Position numbers and translations under genes: made by a program. From Rhodospirillales bacterium (GTDB taxonomy: Bacteria; Pseudomonadota; Alphaproteobacteria; Acetobacterales; Acetobacteraceae), in assembly GCA_025352915.1 (NCBI GenBank), contig JANXSA010000716.1, positions 1 through 6,439 of the forward strand: a DNA stretch of 6,439 nt, in the 5' to 3' direction. The notes under the pieces are model-generated. The model was given only the letters and a program-made list of their open reading frames with translations. It did no database searches and was not told the DNA's origin. Shown here in pieces: positions 1 through 6,253 of this stretch; within the stretch, counting starts at the first letter, position 1, and the number at the start of each line of letters is the position of its first letter.

Positions 1-93
1 TTGTTGCGGGCGGTGCGGGAATGGTGGCTGGCGGGGGGGTGTCTGGCGGATCGGGCGGGGTGTCTGGCGGAGGTGCGGCGGTTGATGGGGTGA
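1..93 (+). CDS. C-terminal end of an unidentified protein (partial)
   Basis: Frame 1 is open from the window edge to a TGA at 91-93 and gives the last 30 residues of a protein, beginning LLRAVREWW and ending EVRRLMG. The stretch looks like an amphipathic helix with a Trp pair and alternating Arg and Leu, and it has two cysteines. That is too little to name a family. The evidence for coding is only an open frame in GC-rich DNA with a plausible protein composition. It runs convergently towards the minus-strand gene ending at 151. About 57 bases lie between them, including a short AT-rich patch (about 100-130), and no clear terminator hairpin is visible there. Confidence 0.4.
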   Translation: MLRAVREWWLAGGCLADRAGCLAEVRRLMG

Positions 94-150
94 CGGCTTG
101 TCTTATTTGTTACGATATCAGAATAATATGGACGTGCGGCAGTATCGCGG

Positions 151-741
151 TCAGGCGGGGTTTGTTTTTCGACCGAAGTTCATGAAGGGGAGGTCGCGCG
201 GGCGGGCTTGGGGGTAGAGGGGGAGGAGGGGCGGGAGTTTGGGGCGCCCTGATTGAGACGTGGGGGGTTTGATGGGTTTGGGACGGGGTGGTGTCGGGGG
301 GAGGCGGAGTTCGGGCGGGAGGTCGACGCCGAGGAGGCGGGCGACGGGGCGCAGGGTGCGGCCGAGGGATTTGAGGGCTTCGGGCGGGGCGGTGGCGAGG
401 AGGGTTTGGGTTTCGGGGGCGCGCAGGAGGTGTTCGAGGTGCGAGGTGTAGGCGGCCATGTGATAGCCGAGTTTTTCGATCAGCCAGGCGCGGCGATGGG
501 GGATGTAGATGGCGGGTGGGCCGCCCTTTTTGCCGGGTTTTTGGGTGTGTGGGCGGGGGCGGAAGGTGCCGGCGGCGAGGTGGGCGAGGATGGTGGCGAG
601 GCGGCGCGAGGCGCCGGCGATGCGGTTGTGCACCGGGGCGCCGAGGGCTGCGAAGATGTGGGTGCGGGCGAAGATGAGGCGGGTGACGGATGCGAGGATG
701 GCGACCAGGCGCGCGGAGACGTCGCTTGCGGATGGGATCAT
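151..741 (-). CDS. Basic, proline-rich protein of unknown function
   Basis: I do not recognise a function. From the chosen start the product is 196 residues. Residues 1-60 look helical (DVSARLVAILASVTRLIF and following), with no obvious signal peptide. Residues 60-150 look most constrained: a PGKKGGPPAIYIPHR block at 69-83, then WLIEKLGYHMAAYTSHLEHLL, then EALKSLGRTLRPVARLLGVDLPPELRLP. Residues 148-196 form a Pro/Arg/Lys-rich, probably disordered tail ending FGRKTNPA. The protein is strongly basic with few acidic residues, so nucleic-acid or membrane-surface contact is possible, but that is inference. The start at 741 is chosen because AAAGGA lies 11 bases upstream. An ATG at 792 and a TTG at 828 are in frame but lack a good ribosome site, and the promoter candidate at 800-828 would place both at or before the transcript start. 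Lengths with those starts would be 213 and 225 residues. The long open frames opposite and overlapping are Pro/Arg or Gly/Glu low-complexity shadows. Confidence 0.75.
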   Translation of the reverse strand: MIPSASDVSARLVAILASVTRLIFARTHIFAALGAPVHNRIAGASRRLATILAHLAAGTFRPRPHTQKPGKKGGPPAIYIPHRRAWLIEKLGYHMAAYTSHLEHLLRAPETQTLLATAPPEALKSLGRTLRPVARLLGVDLPPELRLPPTPPRPKPIKPPTSQSGRPKLPPLLPLYPQARPRDLPFMNFGRKTNPA

Positions 742-799
742 GGCTGGTTGCGTCCTTTCGTGCCTGGGGTGAGGGGTTGACCGATCGTTCATGATATGT

Positions 800-828
800 T
801 CTATACGACGATCGACGGAGAGATGCAA
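800..828 (-). promoter_or_regulatory. Candidate sigma-70 promoter of the basic protein gene
   Basis: On the minus strand TTGCAT (823-828) and TATAGA (800-805) are separated by exactly 17 bases. TATAGA matches four of six consensus positions and TTGCAT keeps the TTG core. A transcript would start near 793, giving a leader of about 50 bases to the ATG at 741 with its AAAGGA site. A 7-bp inverted repeat, CGATCGT at 782-788 and ACGATCG at 808-814, brackets the -10 box and could be an operator. All of this is pattern matching only. Confidence 0.35.
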
Positions 829-896
829 GGATATTTTTCAGGACGTGGCGAAGATGGTCTGCAATACCAGCCGTCTCAACCACTGACCGATGCCCA

Positions 897-1034
897 TTCG
901 GGCTGCGCCAGGACTATGCCGCCATCGCCAGTGCAGGCTTTGTGGCCGCCGTCGACCTCAATGGAGACTCGCTGAAGGACATCATTGTCGCATCGTTCGC
1001 CAATGGGGCGTTCAATGTGTTGGGTAGTGGGTGA
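897..1034 (+). pseudogene. Remnant of the C-terminal end of an FG-GAP/VCBS repeat protein
   Basis: This plus-strand frame ends at a TGA (1032-1034) and reads GLRQDYAAIASAGFVAAVDLNGDSLKDIIVASF, then ANGAFNVLGSG. The DLNGDSLKD run fits the DxNxDxxxD calcium-binding loop of FG-GAP/VCBS (beta-propeller, integrin-alpha-like) repeats. The following hydrophobic strand and the terminal NVLGSG also fit the last blade of such proteins, where sequences like xVLLGNG are common. The frame is open back to 795, but it has no ATG, and no propeller body precedes it; upstream lies the promoter region of the minus-strand gene. I read it as the orphaned end of a secreted or surface propeller protein whose remainder was lost by deletion or rearrangement. 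The exact left edge cannot be fixed from sequence alone. A much shorter functional protein is unlikely, because a single propeller repeat does not fold on its own. Confidence 0.6.
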
Positions 1035-1044
1035 AGTTTCTTTG

Positions 1045-1068
1045 GTTCTTTCTTTTCAAAGAAAGAAC
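1045..1068. repeat. Perfect 11-bp-arm palindrome, likely dispersed repeat or bidirectional terminator
   Basis: Arms GTTCTTTCTTT (1045-1055) and AAAGAAAGAAC (1058-1068) are perfect reverse complements around a 2-base centre (TC). The left flank, GTTTCTTTG, partly repeats the arm. It lies just after the stop of the FG-GAP remnant. Palindromes of this TTCTTT style occur as dispersed intergenic elements in alphaproteobacterial genomes (recollection, not checked). It could end transcription from either side, but there is no clean T tract. Confidence 0.6.
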
Positions 1069-1105
1069 ACGCTTGGCTGTGGAGGTGGGAATTGGGGGGC
1101 GGAGG

Positions 1106-1136
1106 CCTGGATTGCTTCGCTACGCTCGCAATGACG
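1106..1136. repeat. Candidate dispersed intergenic repeat (ATTGCTTCG...CGCAAT type)
   Basis: The segment has ATTGC at 1111-1115 and GCAAT at 1128-1132 bracketing an imperfect inner repeat (TTCGCTACGCTC). This wording, including the flanking CCTGG and GACG, resembles a short palindromic repeat seen scattered between genes in many bacterial genomes. It sits between the palindrome at 1045-1068 and the typA terminator. The identification is by resemblance; counting copies in the genome would decide it. Confidence 0.45.
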
Positions 1137-1158
1137 GGGAAATCGGGAGGGTAAGGGT

Positions 1159-1179
1159 CCAGGGAGCTCGGCCCCCTGG
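1159..1179 (-). terminator. typA: Hairpin terminator candidate for typA
   Basis: On the minus strand CCAGGGGGC, loop CGA, GCTCCCTGG form a 9-bp stem with one G-U wobble and a 3-base loop, starting 35 bases after the typA stop. The bases that follow (ACCCTTACCC) contain no strong T run, so it is at best a weak intrinsic terminator. An alternative longer-range pairing exists between GTCCAG (1157-1162) and CTGGAC (1185-1190). The remaining bases between 1035 and 1213 hold no gene that I can support. Confidence 0.5.
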
Positions 1180-1213
1180 CGGATCTGGACAGCGCCCAGC
1201 CCTTCCCCTTGCC

Positions 1214-3046
<1,833 letters not shown>

Positions 3047-3176
3047 GGGGCGTCCGGACGTGCAAGAGGGGGGCGCGACCGGATGACCGTGCCCGTTATG
3101 TTGCGGTGCACATAGGGGAGACCGGGCGGGAAAGCGAGGAAAACCGGCGAAGGGCTGCGTTGCGTGGGCAGGTTCA

Positions 3177-3845
3177 TCAGCGTGCGCCCTGGAGGCTGAG
3201 GACGACGCGCACGGTGAGCGCCAGGATCAGCAGGTCGAGCAGCAGGGAGCGGTGGCGCAGATAGTAAAGGTCGTATTCCAGCTTGCAGCGGGCATCGTCG
3301 ACGGAGCTGCCGTAGCGGAAGCGGACCTGGGCCCAGCCGGTGATGCCGGGCTTGATGGCGGCGCGGTCGTGGTAGCCGGGGATTTCGCGGGCGAGGAGTT
3401 CGACGAAATGCGGACGCTCGGGGCGGGGGCCGACGACGGACATTTCGCCGCGCAGGACGTTGAGCAGCTGCGGCAGTTCGTCGATGCGGGTTTTACGCAG
3501 AAGGGCGCCGATGCGGGTGATGCGGGGGTCGTCCAGGGTGGCCCAGACGGGGCCGTTGGCCTCGGCGTCGGTGCGCATGGTGCGGAACTTGAGGACGTGG
3601 AAGTTGACGCCATATCGGCCGACACGGAGCTGGCGGAAAAGAATTGGGCCGCCGTCTTCGAGACGGATGGCGATGGCGGCGGCGAGCATGACCGGCAGGG
3701 TCAGGAGAAGCATGGCGATACAGAACACAATTTCGGCCATGCGGCGGGTGACGGCGGCCAGTGGGCCGGATGATGGGAGGGCGGTTGCCGGCGTCCAGTC
3801 AGCCGACATCCGGCCCAGGTCGAGCCGGGAGAGCACATTGGTCAT
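3177..3845 (-). CDS. Monotopic phosphoglycosyl (sugar) transferase, exopolysaccharide priming enzyme
   Basis: The product (222 residues) belongs to the bacterial sugar transferase family (PF02397; PglC/WcaJ catalytic fold). These enzymes move a sugar-1-phosphate from a nucleotide-sugar onto undecaprenyl phosphate at the inner face of the membrane, the first step of exopolysaccharide or glycan assembly. Residues 36-60 form the single hydrophobic membrane segment, with a proline at 51 as expected for the re-entrant helix. Family landmarks follow: GGPILFRQLRVG (65-76), VLKFRTMRTD (84-93), DDPRITRIGALLRKTRIDELPQ (105-126) with the catalytic Asp-Glu pair at 122-123, GEMSVVGPRPERP (133-145) and PGITGWAQV (166-174). 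It is the short form, without the four-helix N-terminal region of WcaJ/WbaP. The ATG at 3845 is preferred because GAGG lies 5 bases upstream; a longer frame from 3899 runs through the hairpin. It follows the PEP-CTERM gene on the same strand after 131 bases. Which sugar it transfers cannot be told from sequence. Confidence 0.92.
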   Translation of the reverse strand: MTNVLSRLDLGRMSADWTPATALPSSGPLAAVTRRMAEIVFCIAMLLLTLPVMLAAAIAIRLEDGGPILFRQLRVGRYGVNFHVLKFRTMRTDAEANGPVWATLDDPRITRIGALLRKTRIDELPQLLNVLRGEMSVVGPRPERPHFVELLAREIPGYHDRAAIKPGITGWAQVRFRYGSSVDDARCKLEYDLYYLRHRSLLLDLLILALTVRVVLSLQGAR

Positions 3846-3879
3846 GGTGGCCTCGCTCGAGGATCGTGGAACAGGTCGA

Positions 3880-3912
3880 CTGCCGGGGGATGGCAGCAAC
3901 CTCCCCCGGCAG
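3880..3912 (-). terminator. Perfect 11-bp hairpin between the PEP-CTERM and sugar transferase genes
   Basis: CTGCCGGGGGA (3880-3890) and TCCCCCGGCAG (3902-3912) are exact reverse complements around an 11-base loop. On the minus strand the hairpin lies 65 bases beyond the PEP-CTERM stop and 35 bases before the sugar transferase start. It is followed by TCGACCTGTTCC, which is not a T run. It may be an intrinsic-like terminator, an attenuator, or an mRNA-stability structure that sets different expression of the two genes. The stem is real in the sequence; its role is inferred. Confidence 0.55.
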
Positions 3913-3995
3913 CTTCTTGGTCAGGCGGCGGCCGCGGCCGCTTCTTGGTCAGGCGGCGGCGGTTGCCGCTTCTTGGTCAGGCGGCGGCGGTTGCC
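3912..3995. repeat. 28-bp tandem repeat, three copies, spanning the PEP-CTERM stop codon
   Basis: Three consecutive units start at 3912, 3940 and 3968 on the plus strand. Each begins GCTTCTTGGTCAGGCGGCGG. The second and third units are identical over all 28 bases; the first differs at three positions near its right end, which creates a GCGGCCGC-type palindrome there. The unit at 3968-3995 holds the last codons of the PEP-CTERM gene, its TGA (TCA at 3977-3979) and 9 bases of 3' flank, so every copy carries a TGA in the same local context. Because 28 is not a multiple of three, the copies are not a coding repeat. Confidence 0.9.
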
Positions 3996-4768
3996 GCGAC
4001 GGTCGCGCGGCGGCGAACTGCGGCGAGACCGATGAGGCCGGCGCCGAGGAGCGCCATCGACGCGGGCTCGGGCACCCGCGCGGTGGGACCGGGGTCGGAC
4101 GAGAAGGTGCCGGTTCCCGAGGCGTTGAAGGTGCCAGAGGCCGGCCGCGCCTGGTTGGCCACGACAGCGCCAGTGGCGAAGTTCGGGATCAGCGAGGACA
4201 GGCTAAAGCTGGCGTTCTGCGATGTCTGGCCGGCGAAGCTCAGATATGCCGAGGTCATGCTCAGCTGCGTGAGATTGCTGAGGTTGGAGCTGGCGTTGAT
4301 GCCGGCGCCGCTGGAGCCGACCGTGGACCGGAGCTGGGCGCCACTGGTGGACGGGTCGCCGTCCACCGCGAAGGTGCCGGAGAGCAGGTTTGTGCCCGGT
4401 GCCGCGCCGGCGTCGATGAACGAGAAGGTTCCAGCATATCCGGCCTGGACGAAGGAGTCACCGGTGCCGCAATTGATGCCGCAATTGCCCAGCGAGTTGC
4501 TGGTGGCAGTCAGCGAGAAGGTGGCGAGTTCCGGGCCAGCGAAAGGCAGGCCGAGAACGCCGGAGAACGACATGAACACGTTGCTGTTCGCCGTGACGGT
4601 GGTGGTGCCGCCGGCGTTGGTGGTGATCGACCAGGCCTGTTGGGCACCGTTCTGTTGCACGTACTGGGCGAAGGTGACCGGGACGGCGGCGGCGGGCGAC
4701 GCGATGGCGGCGGCGAATATGCCGCAGGCGACGGCGTGGGGGATGAGTCGGAATGGCGGCGCACGCAT
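3977..4768 (-). CDS. PEP-CTERM sorting domain protein (exosortase substrate)
   Basis: This is a secreted protein of 263 residues built as exosortase substrates are. There is an N-terminal signal peptide (MRAPPFRLIPHAVACGIFAAAIASPAAA, with cleavage likely after Ala28). The mature region is low-complexity, rich in Gly, Ser, Thr, Asn and Ala, and has a Cys96/Cys100 pair (NCGINCG) that might form a disulphide. The C-terminal sorting signal is VPEPAS (232-237), a hydrophobic helix (about 237-251) and an Arg cluster (252-254). In known systems exosortase cleaves at the PEP motif and the protein reaches the envelope or the exopolysaccharide matrix. The tail after the Arg cluster (ATVAATAAA) is longer than usual and is partly encoded by the tandem repeat. 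The ATG at 4768 is chosen because AAAAGG lies 9 bases upstream and it starts a proper signal peptide; an in-frame ATG at 4867 would put a non-signal-like 33-residue extension in front. The mature part resembles no enzyme I know; its job is unknown. The flanking sugar transferase fits the exopolysaccharide link of such systems. Confidence 0.9.
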   Translation of the reverse strand: MRAPPFRLIPHAVACGIFAAAIASPAAAVPVTFAQYVQQNGAQQAWSITTNAGGTTTVTANSNVFMSFSGVLGLPFAGPELATFSLTATSNSLGNCGINCGTGDSFVQAGYAGTFSFIDAGAAPGTNLLSGTFAVDGDPSTSGAQLRSTVGSSGAGINASSNLSNLTQLSMTSAYLSFAGQTSQNASFSLSSLIPNFATGAVVANQARPASGTFNASGTGTFSSDPGPTARVPEPASMALLGAGLIGLAAVRRRATVAATAAA

Positions 4769-4945
4769 GTGGATGAACCTTTTGTTGTGGACGCGATACT
4801 GGGACTGGGAGTGTCCAGCGGTGCAATTGGGCGGGCGACACAAAGACGCCACGCCGCTATTGACCATCGCGATTGCGACAAATATTCACCAGCGTCGGAA
4901 AATACGCATGGGTAGATTGATTGGTTAAATTGTATGCGGCTGTTT

Positions 4946-4962
4946 TGCCATATTTTATGGCA
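4946..4962. promoter_or_regulatory. Palindrome TGCCATA-TTT-TATGGCA, candidate operator
   Basis: Two perfect 7-base arms (4946-4952 and 4956-4962) flank a 3-base centre, giving a 17-base dyad of the size and symmetry typical of a dimeric regulator site. It lies about 180 bases upstream of the PEP-CTERM start and overlaps the weak GG-N10-GC match at 4936-4949. No regulator can be named. Confidence 0.35.
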
Positions 4963-5047
4963 GTCCCTTTTTCCGCCTTATTCTGGAAGTCACATTATGT
5001 TTCAGATAAATTTTTCTTGAGTGCCGGCATTGTTCTTCAAAGTTATT

Positions 5048-5067
5048 GATTGCAGTGCTTTGCAATC
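5048..5067. repeat. 7-bp inverted repeat (GATTGCA...TGCAATC)
   Basis: GATTGCA (5048-5054) and TGCAATC (5061-5067) pair perfectly over a 6-base loop. On the plus strand GTGTTTTTGTTG follows, a weak T-rich tail. No plus-strand gene ends nearby, so it may be an operator rather than a terminator. A further related TTGCAGATT lies at about 5077-5085. Confidence 0.35.
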
Positions 5068-5111
5068 GTGTTTTTGTTGCAGATTATTATCGTACTGGCA
5101 GCGCGTATGCC

Positions 5112-5150
5112 GGTCTTCATGTTGACTGACCATGGCCGGCAATGAAGACC
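5112..5150 (-). terminator. 9-bp hairpin downstream of the PfkB kinase gene
   Basis: GGTCTTCAT (5112-5120) and ATGAAGACC (5142-5150) are perfect complements separated by 21 bases. The structure begins 46 bases after the kinase stop on the minus strand. No T run follows and the loop is long, so a terminator role is tentative. Confidence 0.3.
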
Positions 5151-5196
5151 AGTCCCCGGACCTTGATTGAACGGGTTCCAGGGCGAAACCGCGGCC

Positions 5197-6192
5197 TTAC
5201 CTGTGTTGCAGCCGCGCCATTTCGCCGGACAGGTCGCGCAAAGGCCGGGCGCCGTAGTGGCTGATGATCTCGGCCGCCGCGATGCTGCCCAGGGTGGCGC
5301 ATTGTTTGATCGACAGGCCGCGGGCGTGGGCGGCGAGGAAGCCGGCGGCGTAGGCGTCGCCGGCGCCGGTGGTGTCGACGACCTGGGTGGGTTCGGCGGG
5401 GACGAGGACGGTTTCGGCCCCCTTGATGATCATGCTGCCGTTTTCGCTCATGGTGATGGCGGCCAGGGCGACGTCGTGGCGGGCCAGGGTGGCGGCTTCG
5501 GCGTGGGTGTTGGTTTCGTAGAGGGCGGCGATTTCGGCTTCGTTGGCGAACAGGATGTCGACGTGGCCGGCGACCAGTTCGCGGAAGGCGGCGCGATGGC
5601 GATGGACGCAGAAGGCGTCAGACAGGGTGAGGGCAACCTGGCGGCCGGCTTCATGGGCGGCGGCGGCGGCTTTGTAGAAGGCGGCCTGGGCCTCGGGGGG
5701 GTCGAACAGATAGCCTTCGAGGTAGGTGACGGCGGCATTGGCGACCAAGGCGGGGTCGACGTCGCCGGGGCCGAAGGTGGTGCAGGCGCCCAGGAAGGTG
5801 TTCATGGTGCGCTGGCCGTCCGCGGTGACGGCGATCAGGCAGCGGGCGGTGGGGGTGGTGCCGGTGGCAGGGGCGGTTGGAAAGTGGACGCCGACGGCGG
5901 CGATGTCATGGCGGAAGACTTTTCCCAGGGTGTCGTCGGCGACTTTGCCGAGATAGGCGACCTTGGCGCCGAGCAGGGCGGCGACGGCGCAGGTGTTGGC
6001 GGCGGAACCGCCGCTGCTTTCGGTGCCGGCCGGGAGGTCGGCGTAGAGGCGCTCGGCGGTGGCGGCGTCGATCAGGGCCATGGCGCCCTTGCGCATGTCG
6101 TGGCGCGACAGGAAGGCTTCTGGCACCGGGGCGAGGACATCCACTATGGCGTTGCCGATGCCGAGTATGTCGTAGGTCGGGGATTGGGGCAT
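5197..6192 (-). CDS. PfkB-family kinase, probable adenosine kinase
   Basis: The 331-residue product is a ribokinase/PfkB-fold kinase. Its sequence and length match the alphaproteobacterial proteins annotated as adenosine kinase, which phosphorylate adenosine to AMP with ATP for purine salvage in the cytosol. Landmarks: the N-terminal GIGNAIVDVLA (11-21); the substrate-binding GGSAANT (61-67); LGKVADDTLG (81-90); NTFLGAC (131-137) and YLEGYLFDPP (157-166), both typical of this subgroup; ANEAE (216-220), the NxxE magnesium motif; and DTTGAGDAYAAGFL (273-286) with catalytic base Asp279. Two ATGs lie side by side at 6195 and 6192. GGAG sits 7 bases before the second and 4 before the first, so 6192 is taken, though a one-residue longer form is equally possible. 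In-frame upstream ATGs have no ribosome site. Substrate choice within PfkB cannot be proven from sequence; a sugar or another nucleoside remains possible. A divergent gene starts about 60 bases upstream, so both promoters share that short gap. Confidence 0.9.
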   Translation of the reverse strand: MPQSPTYDILGIGNAIVDVLAPVPEAFLSRHDMRKGAMALIDAATAERLYADLPAGTESSGGSAANTCAVAALLGAKVAYLGKVADDTLGKVFRHDIAAVGVHFPTAPATGTTPTARCLIAVTADGQRTMNTFLGACTTFGPGDVDPALVANAAVTYLEGYLFDPPEAQAAFYKAAAAAHEAGRQVALTLSDAFCVHRHRAAFRELVAGHVDILFANEAEIAALYETNTHAEAATLARHDVALAAITMSENGSMIIKGAETVLVPAEPTQVVDTTGAGDAYAAGFLAAHARGLSIKQCATLGSIAAAEIISHYGARPLRDLSGEMARLQHR

Positions 6193-6253
6193 CATGGCTC
6201 TCCGCTGCGGCATCAGGCGGTCGCGTAACATCACGGACGGCACCCGGCAACCT

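Larger units (their letters stand above)
4769..5196. promoter_or_regulatory. AT-rich gene-free region, control region of the PEP-CTERM gene
   Basis: This is the longest gene-free stretch in the window, and about 4870-5100 is visibly more AT-rich than the surrounding DNA. I see no supported gene, tRNA or ncRNA in it. It lies between the start of the PEP-CTERM gene and the stop of the PfkB gene, both on the minus strand, so it should hold the promoter of the former and the 3' flank of the latter. It contains three inverted repeats, two of them listed separately (4946-4962 and 5048-5067) and a 9-bp one at 5112-5150. I found no convincing sigma-70 promoter. A weak GG-N10-GC (sigma-54-like) match is at 4936-4949 on the minus strand. 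Confidence 0.5.

Noticed and set aside
253..780. Plus-strand frame with a Gly/Glu/Ala-rich product
   Set aside because: Antisense shadow of the minus-strand basic protein gene; no domain and no ribosome site.
110..883. Long minus-strand frame giving a 257-residue Arg/Pro/His-rich product
   Set aside because: Low-complexity composition typical of an out-of-frame reading of GC-rich coding DNA; it overlaps the better frame at 151-741.
796..975. Plus-strand 59-residue frame (MFYTTIDGEMQGYF...)
   Set aside because: Overlaps the FG-GAP frame, which has a recognisable motif and a natural stop; this one ends in random-looking sequence.
3047..3176. Promoter or small gene between typA and the sugar transferase gene
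   Set aside because: No -35/-10 pair with acceptable spacing and no small frame with a ribosome site could be supported.
3912..3995. Possible CRISPR-like array
   Set aside because: The units are directly abutting with no spacers, and there are no cas genes; it is a plain tandem repeat.
3761..4928. Two long plus-strand frames opposite the PEP-CTERM gene
   Set aside because: Composition is that of antisense shadows; the minus-strand product has a signal peptide and a PEP-CTERM signal.
5167..6228. Plus-strand 353-residue Gly-rich frame
   Set aside because: Antisense to the PfkB kinase, whose motifs are unmistakable.
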